Assembly: GCA_947492585.1 (NCBI GenBank)
Contig: CANLND010000008.1
Coordinates: 62,001 to 126,000 of the forward strand
Direction: 5' to 3'
Length of the DNA: 64,000 bases
Origin: an uncultured Paracoccaceae bacterium
GTDB lineage: Bacteria; Pseudomonadota; Alphaproteobacteria; Rhodobacterales; Rhodobacteraceae
Shown here: positions 9,727 through 18,441 of the stretch, piece by piece
Layout of the letters: each line of letters opens with the position of its first letter
Numbering within the stretch: position 1 is the stretch's first letter
Translations under genes and position numbers: made by a program
The notes under the pieces: model-generated
Seen by the model: the letters and a program-made list of their open reading frames with translations, nothing else
The model's database searches: none
Told to the model about the DNA's origin: nothing

Positions 9727-10718
9727 CCTATTATCGACCACTTGTACGATCAGGAGAGGCCCGGCCTGAAGGGGCATTGCCCTTGGCTGGTGGTGCCTTG
9801 TGGTTTTCTGAGGTGGAGGTTCTGGCCCGCAATGCGCCAGCACGTGTGGTGCCTGCGGGTTTGGTGCCCGAAGAAGACCGCCGTCGACTGACGGCGCGGC
9901 GCGCGTCTATTGCGGGGCTGGATATGTCCTCGCCGCAGATTATGGGCATTTTGAACGTCACGCCTGATAGTTTTTCGGATGGCGGAAAGCTAGACAGCGC
10001 GGAAACGGCCTGTGCGACGGCTCTGCAAATGGTTGCCGATGGCGCCAGTATTTTGGACGTTGGTGGGGAATCTACCCGTCCCGGCGCCGAGCTGGTGGAA
10101 GAGCTGGAAGAAATCGCGCGCACTGCTCCGGCGATTGCTGCGCTGCGTGCCAAAACATCCGTGCCAATTTCGATCGACACCCGCAAAGCTGCGGTGGCGA
10201 TGGAGGCATTGGAGGTTGGGGCGAGTCTGGTCAATGATGTGTCGGGCTTTACCTTTGATATGGCGCTTGCGCCATTGTGCGCGCAGGCGGGGGTGCCGGT
10301 CTGTGTAATGCATGCGCAGGGGGATCCCGCGACCATGCAAAAAGAGCCGACGTATGACAATGTGCTGCTCGATGTCTATGATTTCCTGTCGGACCAGGTC
10401 GATCGGCTTGAGGCGATTGGCGTGGTGCGTGAACAGATCGTGGTGGATCCGGGCATTGGGTTCGGCAAGACGCTGCAACACAATCTGGCATTGCTGAAAA
10501 ACATCAGCCTGTTCCACGCGTTGGGCTGTCCGATTTTGCTGGGCGCGTCGCGCAAACGGTTCATTGGCACCCTTGCCCAGACTGCTGATCCCACCGCGCG
10601 GATGCCGGGGTCAGTTGCTGTTGGGCTGGCGGCCCTAGCGCAGGGAGTGCAGATTTTACGGGTGCACGATGTGGCGGAAACGGCGCAAGCCGTACGTCTG
10701 TGGCAGGCGGTTCGCTGA
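9723..10718 (+). CDS. folP: Dihydropteroate synthase
   Basis: FolP joins p-aminobenzoate to hydroxymethyl-dihydropterin diphosphate, the sulfonamide-sensitive step of folate synthesis. The core is unmistakable: MGILNVTPDSFSDGG, VGGESTRPGA, ISIDTRKAAV, LVNDVSGF, VCVMHAQGDPATMQ, VDPGIGFGKTLQHN and LLGASRKRFIG, in family order. The 331 residues include about 67 before the core, longer than E. coli FolP but compatible with Rhodobacterales forms. Translation probably starts at GTG 9723, overlapping the folB stop. In many bacteria folP is followed by glmM. Here it is followed by a 116 bp gap and a convergent permease gene. Confidence 0.97.
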   Translation: MTYYRPLVRSGEARPEGALPLAGGALWFSEVEVLARNAPARVVPAGLVPEEDRRRLTARRASIAGLDMSSPQIMGILNVTPDSFSDGGKLDSAETACATALQMVADGASILDVGGESTRPGAELVEELEEIARTAPAIAALRAKTSVPISIDTRKAAVAMEALEVGASLVNDVSGFTFDMALAPLCAQAGVPVCVMHAQGDPATMQKEPTYDNVLLDVYDFLSDQVDRLEAIGVVREQIVVDPGIGFGKTLQHNLALLKNISLFHALGCPILLGASRKRFIGTLAQTADPTARMPGSVAVGLAALAQGVQILRVHDVAETAQAVRLWQAVR

Positions 10719-10834
10719 GCCAAACGCCCGCCCCTGTGACACGTTTTTTGGGGGCACCCGACGAGTTTTTGCCAGATGATCCTGACGCCCTGCGAAGTAC
10801 GGTCACGACCGGGGGCGATGTTTGGTTTGCGCGG

Positions 10835-11734
10835 TTAGACGGCTTTGCGTTTGGCGCTGGAAATCAGCAGCCCCCCCAAAATCAGGGCTAAGGCGACAAA
10901 GATCTGTCGCGGCAGGGTTTCATCAAGAAGCCAAGCCCCAAACAACACCGACCAGACGGGCACCTGATAGTTCACCAATGACAAAAACGCCGGGCCTGCG
11001 CTGCGGGCCACCTGAACCAACAGCACCTGTGCCAATGCTGTCGGCAGCAGCCCAAGCGCAACAACAGCCACGATAGGGCGTATCGCGGGCACAGCTGGGA
11101 CACCGTCTTGCCACAGCGCCGAAGGCAGGATGAGAGCCGAACCACACAGCAATGTCGCGGCAGACAACGACAGCATGTTAACGGTCGGGCACAACCGGGC
11201 CACAATGACCCCGATGGCATAACACAAGGCCGCGCCAACACAGGCAAGCCGGGCCAGGGTTTCAAGATCCGCGCCGGTGCTGGCAAAGGCCTCCAGCCCG
11301 ATCAGCACCAGAACTCCTAAAAATCCAGCCCCAAAGCCAAACGCGCTGCGCAGGGTCATACGGCTGTTGGGCACCAGAATATGCGCCAGTGGCAGCACAA
11401 ACAGAGGCACCACGGCCATGGTGATCCCCGCAAAACCACTGGCCACATGGGTCATGCTCCAGCCGAGGAGGGAAAAGGGCACCGCATTGGTGAAAATCCC
11501 CATCAACAGCGCAAACAGCCACACAATGCGTCCGTCACGGCTGCGCAGGCTGGGCAGGCCTGCCCCATGAGACAGGACCACGGCGGTCAGGCAGACAGCG
11601 CCCAGTGAGATACGCAGCGCGGCAAGGGTCAGCGGTGCAAACCCGTCCAAGGCCACAGCAACCCCCATGAACGAGGCGCCCCACATAATACCCAGCATCA
11701 ATAGCTTGATCCAGTTTGCTGAACTGACGGCCAT
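10835..11734 (-). CDS. DMT-superfamily (EamA) inner-membrane permease
   Basis: The 299-residue protein is hydrophobic throughout, with about ten transmembrane helices arranged as two EamA repeats. The first begins WIKLLMLGIMWGASFMGVAVALDG and the second follows ETLARLACVGAALCYAIG. The motif VNYQVPVWSVLFGAWLLDE near the end and the final short basic tail SSAKRKAV are typical of drug/metabolite transporter family members, which export amino acids, metabolites or drugs. The substrate cannot be read from the sequence. It is convergent with folP, and its start lies just downstream of the ilvC terminator. Confidence 0.92.
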   Translation of the reverse strand: MAVSSANWIKLLMLGIMWGASFMGVAVALDGFAPLTLAALRISLGAVCLTAVVLSHGAGLPSLRSRDGRIVWLFALLMGIFTNAVPFSLLGWSMTHVASGFAGITMAVVPLFVLPLAHILVPNSRMTLRSAFGFGAGFLGVLVLIGLEAFASTGADLETLARLACVGAALCYAIGVIVARLCPTVNMLSLSAATLLCGSALILPSALWQDGVPAVPAIRPIVAVVALGLLPTALAQVLLVQVARSAGPAFLSLVNYQVPVWSVLFGAWLLDETLPRQIFVALALILGGLLISSAKRKAV

Positions 11735-11749
11735 GCAATAAGTCCTTTG

Positions 11750-11784
11750 AAAATAAAAAGGGTGCCCTGTTGCCAGAGCACCCC
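11750..11784 (-). terminator. Rho-independent terminator after ilvC
   Basis: On the minus strand GGGTGC and GCACCC pair around a 12-nt loop, followed directly by TTTTTATTTTC. It sits 38 bp beyond the ilvC stop and close to the start of the permease gene, so the permease is probably not read from the ilvC promoter. Confidence 0.88.
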
Positions 11785-11821
11785 GCAGAGGAAAAAGGCT
11801 GCGGTTTACACCGCGGTAACC

Positions 11822-12931
<1,110 letters not shown>

Positions 12932-12974
12932 TTACGGGTATTCATTCGCCAAATCGGGTGATATTGAGTGTTTC

Positions 12975-13430
12975 ATGCTTGATGATCTTGATCGGCGCAT
13001 TTTGCGCCACCTCCAATCTGCGCCGGAACAATCGATTCCTGATCTGGGTGACCGTCTTGGCCTGACACCAGCCCGCCTGTCTCGCCGGTTGGACAAACTG
13101 CGTGAGCGTGGCATCCTGAAAGGCCAGCGGGCGATCATCGACTGGCGCGCCTTGGGCTATGAGGTCGAAGTCTCGCTGCGGATCACATTGGACAAGACCC
13201 AGACTCGCGCCTTTGACGACTTCATCGAAGATGCACGCGACATTCCTGAGGTGATCGAGATCCAGACCTTTTTGGGCCGAGTGGATGTGCGCCTGTCGGT
13301 GATCGCCCACGACATGAGCCATTATCAGCAGATTTACCGGACCCGCATTCTGACCCTGCCGCATATCGCCGATATCGAAGGTCTGATGCATGTGTCCCGG
13401 ATCAAATCTGACGAAAGCCTGCCGCTATGA
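12975..13430 (+). CDS. Lrp/AsnC-family transcriptional regulator (first of a pair)
   Basis: The 151-residue protein has an AsnC-type helix-turn-helix at the N-terminus (LDDLDRRILRHLQ, then LGDRLGLTPARLSRRLDKLRERG) and a C-terminal RAM ligand-binding domain (IPEVIEIQTFLGRVDVRLSVIAHD). Such proteins form octamers and sense amino acids. It is divergent from ilvC, and its stop overlaps the start of a second Lrp-type gene by 4 bp. The obvious candidate target is ilvC and the pair's own promoter, but this is inference from position. Confidence 0.93.
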   Translation: MLDDLDRRILRHLQSAPEQSIPDLGDRLGLTPARLSRRLDKLRERGILKGQRAIIDWRALGYEVEVSLRITLDKTQTRAFDDFIEDARDIPEVIEIQTFLGRVDVRLSVIAHDMSHYQQIYRTRILTLPHIADIEGLMHVSRIKSDESLPL

Positions 13431-13882
13431 CCGATCTGGATGACATCGACCGGGGACTGTTGCGCGCGTTGGCAGAAGACGCCGGCCAAAGTGCCGGGGC
13501 GTTGGGGCGTCATTTTGGGCTGAGCCAGCCCGCCACCTGGCGGCGCATCAAACGGTTGCAGGACAGCGGTATTCTGGCGGGCAGGCGGCTGGATCTGGAC
13601 AAAGAAAAGCTGGGGTTTGGTGTGACGGTCTTTTTGGGCATCAAACTGGCGACCAAAGGCCAGCTGAGCCTGGAAGATTTTGAACGCGCGGTGGTGGCCA
13701 TCCCTGAGGTTCAGACCGTTGAACATGTGCTGGGGCTCTATGATTACCGCCTTCGGGTCACGGCGCGAGATATCGCAGATTTCGAACGTGTGTTGCGTCG
13801 CCGGATCATGACGTTGCCGGGTGTGGGCAATGTTGATGCCAATGTGCTGTTGTCCGAAGAGCGTCGTCCGGGGCCGCTGTGA
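13427..13882 (+). CDS. Lrp/AsnC-family transcriptional regulator (second of a pair)
   Basis: Also 151 residues, with the same architecture as its upstream neighbour: HTH (DDIDRGLLRALAEDAG, LGRHFGLSQPATWRRIKRLQDSG) and RAM domain (IPEVQTVEHVLGLYDYRLRVTARD). The two sequences are clearly diverged, so this is an old duplication rather than a recent one. The ATG overlaps the preceding stop (ATGA), which implies coupled translation and perhaps a hetero-oligomer. Paired AsnC-like proteins also occur as siroheme decarboxylases (NirDLGH/AhbAB), but the full HTH motifs and the ilvC context favour regulators. Confidence 0.92.
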   Translation: MTDLDDIDRGLLRALAEDAGQSAGALGRHFGLSQPATWRRIKRLQDSGILAGRRLDLDKEKLGFGVTVFLGIKLATKGQLSLEDFERAVVAIPEVQTVEHVLGLYDYRLRVTARDIADFERVLRRRIMTLPGVGNVDANVLLSEERRPGPL

Positions 13883-14067
13883 CCGTGCGCAGGGGCGCAC
13901 AATGGCGCAAATCACGCGGGTTTTTGACGTCTGTCCTGCCTTTCCACTTCGCATTTCAGCGCATCGTAGGGGCGTGCACAGGCGGCGCATTCGGTATGCC
14001 GAGATAGACTTTGCCAATTTAAGCCCGGATCGCTAGCCATAAGCAATGAAATTTTGGAGGAGCTGTC

Positions 14068-15192
14068 ATGGCTATTTTGGACACAGTTGACCCACAAGGT
14101 CTGGATGAGTTTTCGGTGGTTTTCACGGACCGGTCGTTGAACCATATGTCAAAGACCTTCCAGCAGGTGATGCTGGACATCAATGCGATGCTGAAAGAGG
14201 TTTATAACGCCGACGCGGTGGCGCTGGTCCCCGGTGGCGGCACCTTTGCGATGGAATCCGTGGCACGTCAGTTCGCCAAAGGCGGCACGGCATTGGTCGT
14301 GCGCAACGGGTGGTTCTCCTATCGCTGGAGCCAGATCTTTGAAACGGGCGGCCTGACAGACTCCGCCACCGTGATGAAGGCCCGCCAAACCGGCAATACC
14401 GCAGCCTCACCTTTTGAGCCCGCGCCAATCGACGACGTTGTTGCCGCCATCCGCGAGCAAAAACCAAGCATCGTCTTTGCCCCCCATGTAGAAACAGCAG
14501 CCGGCGTTATCCTGCCGGATGACTACGTCACCGCACTGGCCTCCGCCGCGCACGAAGTGGGCGCACTGATGGTTCTGGATTGCATCGCCTCTGGCTGCGC
14601 TTGGATCGACATGAAGGCCACCGGCGTCGACGTGCTGATTTCAGCCCCCCAAAAAGGCTGGAGCGCGTCTCCCTCGGCTGGTCTGGTTATGCTGTCAGAC
14701 AGCGCCAGCGCGCGTCTGGAAGAAACAGCATCCGACAGCTTTGCACTGAACCTGAAACAGTGGCGCACCATCATGCAGGCCTATGAAAACGGTGGCCATG
14801 CCTATCACGCCACCATGCCCACCGATGCGCTGCGCGCCTTCCGCGACACCATGCTGGAAACCAAAGAATACGGTTTCGAAAAGCTGCGCGAGGCTCAATA
14901 CGCTTTGGGCAACGGCGTGCGCGCGATGCTAAAAGACAAAGGCGTGACCTCGGTCGCAGCTGACGGCTTTGGCGCACCGGGTGTTGTGGTCAGCTACACC
15001 GCAGATCCCGAGATCAACAACGGCAAAAAATTTGCAGCCATTGGCATGCAAATCGCGGCGGGTGTGCCGCTGCAATGTGACGAGCCCGAAGGCTTCCGCA
15101 CCTTCCGCCTGGGTCTCTTTGGTCTCGACAAACTCTATGATGTCGACGCCACGCTGGGCCGCTTGAAAACAGCGCTTGATCAGGTTCTCTGA
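14068..15192 (+). CDS. Class V PLP-dependent aminotransferase
   Basis: The 374-residue protein follows the alanine-glyoxylate / serine-pyruvate aminotransferase pattern. VALVPGGGTFAMESVARQF and VVRNGWFSYRW bind the cofactor phosphate region, HVETAAGVILPDDYV and VLDCIASGCAWIDM follow, and ISAPQKGWSASPSAGLVML contains the probable Schiff-base lysine. The C-terminus has a substrate-binding GFRTFRLGLFG. A strong ribosome site (GGAGGAG) precedes the ATG at 14068. It is a single-gene unit ended by the terminator at 15211-15247. The amino donor and acceptor cannot be settled from sequence alone. Confidence 0.92.
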   Translation: MAILDTVDPQGLDEFSVVFTDRSLNHMSKTFQQVMLDINAMLKEVYNADAVALVPGGGTFAMESVARQFAKGGTALVVRNGWFSYRWSQIFETGGLTDSATVMKARQTGNTAASPFEPAPIDDVVAAIREQKPSIVFAPHVETAAGVILPDDYVTALASAAHEVGALMVLDCIASGCAWIDMKATGVDVLISAPQKGWSASPSAGLVMLSDSASARLEETASDSFALNLKQWRTIMQAYENGGHAYHATMPTDALRAFRDTMLETKEYGFEKLREAQYALGNGVRAMLKDKGVTSVAADGFGAPGVVVSYTADPEINNGKKFAAIGMQIAAGVPLQCDEPEGFRTFRLGLFGLDKLYDVDATLGRLKTALDQVL

Positions 15193-15210
15193 TCCACAGC
15201 ACCACAAAAA

Positions 15211-15247
15211 CGGGCCGCTCCCATCTGGGGCGGCCCGGCTTCTTTTT
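15211..15247 (+). terminator. Rho-independent terminator after the class V aminotransferase
   Basis: CGGGCCGC pairs with GCGGCCCG across an 11-nt loop, followed by GCTTCTTTTT. The T-rich tail is also the start of the dispersed element at 15237-15298. Confidence 0.85.
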
Positions 15248-15298
15248 GGCGGACAATACCCCCGCCGGAGGCACCGGGTTTTCCAACGGAAAAACCGG
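15237..15298 (+). repeat. Dispersed bipartite intergenic element, copy 1
   Basis: A core beginning GGCTTCTTTTTGGC and ending ATACCCCCGCCGGAGG is followed by an 11-bp hairpin (15274-15298, three-base loop, one mismatch). Similar cores followed by different hairpins occur at 22915-22984, 41243-41302 and 53656-53719. It lies between convergent gene ends. Confidence 0.85.
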
Positions 15299-15299
15299 A

Positions 15300-16508
15300 T
15301 TACTTCATCCCCAACCCCATCTGCATCAAGGTGCGGCGCACAGGCGCCAGCGAATACAGCGCCCCCAGTCCCACGGCCCGCAGATCCCGCAACGGGCGCG
15401 GGGACAGCATCGATGTCCGGTTCAGCAGATCAATGCCTTTGACGCGCACCAGAATTTCCCGGTGCCGGGCGGTGTGATAGGCCGACAGCATATGCGCATC
15501 GCCCACTCCATCAGGGCGCGCGGCGGCCAGATCCAACAGGATCTGTAAATCCCCCAGGGACATGTTCAACCCCTGCGCCCCAATCGGCGGCACCACATGA
15601 GCGGCTTCCGCCATCAAGGCCACGCGTTCGCCCGACATCTGGGCCGCGTATTGGCTGATGATGGGCCAGATCGTGCGGCGGGACGCCAAGGTCAGATCCC
15701 CAAACAAACCACAGCTGCGACGGGTCATTTCGGCTTCAAACGCGGACACCTCCATGGCCTGTAGGGCCTGCGCCTGCGGTCCGCGCTCCATCCACACCAC
15801 AGCAGAGGAGGGCCGCCCGTTGTAATCGGGCAGAGGCACCAGCGTAAACGGCCCCCCGGTGCGGTGGATTTCGGTTGAGACATTTTCATGCGGCACATCA
15901 TGGTTGACCGCAAACGCCAGTGCTTTTTGACCATAACGCGTGGTCCGAACAGGAATGCCTGCTGCCTCCCGCATGGGCGAGGCACGTCCGTCACAGGCCA
16001 GAACCAGCCGCGCGGCAATCTGACTGCCATCGCTCAAACCGACGCGGGCTTCATCGGTGCGGGTGAACAGCTGTCGTGTGCCGGTGCCGGGGCGAAAATC
16101 CACGTTGGGCAGTTCTTTAAGGCGGGCCAAAAGCTCACGGCGTAGCAACCAGTTGGGCAGGTTCCAGCCAAAGGGGTTTTCGGAAATTTCCGTGGCATTG
16201 AATTCTTTTACCACCCGCGCCTCGGGCGCGGCGCCGCCGGCATCCACAATGCGCATCACCTGTAGGGCTGCGGCCTGATCCGCCAGTCGTGGCCATAGGC
16301 CAATTTGCGCGAGCAAGGCCTGCGCAGGTTGCAAAAATGCGGTGGTGCGCAGATCGGCGCCCTGTGCATCGCGCTGGGTGACGGGCGGCATGGGGTCTAC
16401 GCAGATCACATGGTAACCCGCCGCCCCAAACGCCGCCGCCGCCATCAACCCGGCGACACCGCCGCCAGACACCAGAATATCGCAGGCCTCTACGCCAGTT
16501 TTTGCCAT
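15300..16508 (-). CDS. UbiH/UbiF-family FAD-dependent hydroxylase
   Basis: The 402-residue flavoprotein monooxygenase belongs to the family that hydroxylates ubiquinone precursors at the inner membrane. It has the N-terminal FAD-binding motif DILVSGGGVAGLMAAAAFGAAGY, the middle motif ARLVLACDGRASPMREAAGI (DG motif), and the second FAD motif region ALMAEAAHVVPPIGAQGLNMSLGD. The ATG at 16508 has GGAGG 8 nt upstream; longer in-frame starts lack a spaced ribosome site. In Rhodobacterales such genes are labelled UbiH/UbiF/VisC/COQ6; which ring position it acts on cannot be told. A small membrane-protein gene lies upstream on the same strand. Confidence 0.93.
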   Translation of the reverse strand: MAKTGVEACDILVSGGGVAGLMAAAAFGAAGYHVICVDPMPPVTQRDAQGADLRTTAFLQPAQALLAQIGLWPRLADQAAALQVMRIVDAGGAAPEARVVKEFNATEISENPFGWNLPNWLLRRELLARLKELPNVDFRPGTGTRQLFTRTDEARVGLSDGSQIAARLVLACDGRASPMREAAGIPVRTTRYGQKALAFAVNHDVPHENVSTEIHRTGGPFTLVPLPDYNGRPSSAVVWMERGPQAQALQAMEVSAFEAEMTRRSCGLFGDLTLASRRTIWPIISQYAAQMSGERVALMAEAAHVVPPIGAQGLNMSLGDLQILLDLAAARPDGVGDAHMLSAYHTARHREILVRVKGIDLLNRTSMLSPRPLRDLRAVGLGALYSLAPVRRTLMQMGLGMK

Positions 16509-16602
16509 GCTGTCTGCCTCCAGTTTCATCCCTCTGAGATAGGGGGTGAAGGGGCAAAAGTACATGCGTCCCAGCGGCGCATTGGTGCAATTCTTGATCA
16601 GG

Positions 16603-16851
16603 TCAGCCGCGGGTGATGGCCAGCAGGCACAGCCAGATCACCGGCACCAGACCCAAGGCCGGCAGATACAGGCCCGGCAGACCAAACAGCAGGGCAGAAC
16701 AGCCCCACAGGCTGACAAAAGTGGCCAGCGCGTAATAGATGTTTTCTTCCGGCCCATATGCGACTTCTTTGGCGATCCGACCCAGAATGGGCAGGGCAAA
16801 GAGAATTCTTTGGGGCACAGACAGGTTGCTGGGCAGAGAGATGGCAGACAT
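16603..16851 (-). CDS. Small inner-membrane protein
   Basis: An 82-residue product with an N-terminal amphipathic part (LPSNLSVPQRILFALPILGRIAKEVAYG) and two transmembrane helices (about residues 40-78). I use the ATG at 16851, with GGAG about 10 nt upstream; a longer reading from 16923 adds an unconvincing N-terminus. It lies between the HAD nucleotidase and UbiH-like genes on the same strand. I believe similar short proteins occur in other roseobacters, but I cannot assign a role. Confidence 0.7.
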   Translation of the reverse strand: MSAISLPSNLSVPQRILFALPILGRIAKEVAYGPEENIYYALATFVSLWGCSALLFGLPGLYLPALGLVPVIWLCLLAITRG

Positions 16852-16975
16852 CAAGGAGCGGCTCCGGCGTTGAAAACAATAGCCATTACATATGCCGTCG
16901 GCAGGGTCCGAGACATGCGACAAGCTGTAGCTTGTGGCGCAATTTTGCAGAGCATTTATCGGAAACCCATATATC

Positions 16976-17623
16976 TTAGGCGGTCAGCTGCGCCAAAAAG
17001 CCTGTCAGATCATCGGTATGATAGTGGATATGGGGGGCTGGTGCGGCGGTGTCGGCCACATGCACGGTGCGCATCCCAAGATCATGAGGCGCGGCCAGAT
17101 TACGTGGGTCGTCTTCGAACATGGCGGCGCGTGCCGGATCTACGCCCGCACGTGCAAACACCATATCAAACGCGGCACGTTCGGGTTTGGGGTGATAATT
17201 GGCGTGCTCTACCCCAAAAACATCATCAAACAGCCCCGACAGGCCGCGGGCCTCTAGCACGCGGCGGGCATAGGGGGCGGATCCGTTTGTGTAGACAATT
17301 TTGTGACCGGGCAGCGCGGCAATCTGGGTGGCCAGATCGGGGGCTGGATCTAAGGGGGCCATGCTGATGTCATGCACAGCAATCAGATAGGGGTCGGGAT
17401 CGATGTGATGTTCGCGCATCAAACCAGCCAACGTGGTGCCATATTGGCGCCAGTAACTGGCACGCAGTTGATCCGCCTCAGCCGCGTCAACGCCCAATAC
17501 GTCCATAACGTAGTGGGTCATCTTCGTTTCGATCTGGCCAAACAGATTGGCAGCCGGGGGATACAGGGTGTGGTCCAGGTCAAACACCCAGTGACGAACG
17601 TGTGAAAAATGCGTTTTGATCAT
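16976..17623 (-). CDS. HAD-family pyrimidine 5'-nucleotidase-like hydrolase
   Basis: The 215-residue protein has the HAD-IA motifs in order: motif I VFDLDHTLYP with the nucleophilic Asp, motif II IVYTNGS, motif III Lys within HPKPERAAFD, and motif IV FEDDPRNLAAPHDLGM. The DLDHTLY form and the cap sequence around FGQIETKMTHYV resemble the SDT1/SSM1-type pyrimidine 5'-nucleotidases, which remove phosphate from UMP/CMP-like nucleotides. The start at 17623 (MIKTHF) gives the usual length; the ORF is open further upstream but the extra residues look non-coding. It is divergent from the GntR gene. Confidence 0.92.
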   Translation of the reverse strand: MIKTHFSHVRHWVFDLDHTLYPPAANLFGQIETKMTHYVMDVLGVDAAEADQLRASYWRQYGTTLAGLMREHHIDPDPYLIAVHDISMAPLDPAPDLATQIAALPGHKIVYTNGSAPYARRVLEARGLSGLFDDVFGVEHANYHPKPERAAFDMVFARAGVDPARAAMFEDDPRNLAAPHDLGMRTVHVADTAAPAPHIHYHTDDLTGFLAQLTA

Positions 17624-17790
17624 GGCCGTGGTGATAGGCCGCTTGCGGCGTCGGAGCAATGAAAACCGCCGCGGGGTTCCATTTTCATCTCTTTTGCGGG
17701 GTCTTTTGCGCGCCCGGGCTTGATCCAGGTCGGGGGGACTGTAGAGATTGATGAACGTATGACGATAGGGCCAGACCCACAGGGGACGAC

Positions 17791-18441
17791 ATGAACCAAA
17801 GCCGCAGCACGCACAAAGACGCCTATAGTTTGATCCTTGAGGCGATTGATGTCGGCGTCTACAAACCCGGCGACCGCCTTGTCGAAAGCGATCTGGCCGA
17901 GCGGTTTGGTGTGTCCCGCACGCCCATTCGTGAAGCTTTGCAGCGGCTTGAAACGCAATCCTTGCTGGAGCGCGATGGGCGATCGCTGATTGTGGCCTCG
18001 CTGGATCATAACCAGATGGCTGAACTTTATGTGGTGCGCCGTGAGCTGGAAGGCCTGGCGGCACGTCTGGCCGCGCGCCATGCCAATACCGAAGAAATTC
18101 AGGTGCTCAAACATATGGTGCTGGCGGATGATGCCTTGGTCGATGATCCAACCGAGTTGGCCAAGGCCAACCGACGGTTCCATGAACAGATTCATCTGGC
18201 CTCACACAACCGGTATCTGGTGCAGCAGCTGAACCTTGTGCACCGCACGATGGCACTGATGGCGACCACTTCGCTGGCCGTAGAGGGGCGCGGAAAGATC
18301 GCGCAGGCTGAGCACAAGAAGATCGTTGCAGCCATTGAAAACCGTGATGGTGATGCGGCTGAGGCGGCGCTAAAGGAACATATCTCGGTGGCCTTTGTCA
18401 CCCGTCTGAAACAAGACGCTGGTGATCGTATCAAACCTTAA
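17791..18441 (+). CDS. GntR-family regulator, FCD (FadR-like) subgroup
   Basis: The 216-residue protein has a winged HTH at the N-terminus (YKPGDRLVESDLAERFGVSRTPIREALQRLE) and a C-terminal all-helical FCD domain. The latter shows the metal-binding-type residues in ELEGLAARLAARH, NRRFHEQIHLASHNRYL and the late EHKKIVAAIENRDGDAAEAALKEHI. FCD proteins usually bind small organic acids. The nearest genes are a divergent HAD nucleotidase (168 bp away) and a convergent glycosyltransferase, so no target is obvious. The stop overlaps the end of the glycosyltransferase gene by 11 bp. Confidence 0.94.
   Translation: MNQSRSTHKDAYSLILEAIDVGVYKPGDRLVESDLAERFGVSRTPIREALQRLETQSLLERDGRSLIVASLDHNQMAELYVVRRELEGLAARLAARHANTEEIQVLKHMVLADDALVDDPTELAKANRRFHEQIHLASHNRYLVQQLNLVHRTMALMATTSLAVEGRGKIAQAEHKKIVAAIENRDGDAAEAALKEHISVAFVTRLKQDAGDRIKP

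Noticed and set aside
10700-10891. Short ORF after folP that might be a remnant of glmM or another gene
   Set aside because: No similarity to GlmM or any family I know; overlaps the permease end. Kept as possible remnant only.
13427-13882. AsnC pair as siroheme decarboxylase (NirDLGH/AhbAB)
   Set aside because: Both keep complete HTH motifs, no haem-d1 or denitrification genes nearby, and they flank ilvC.
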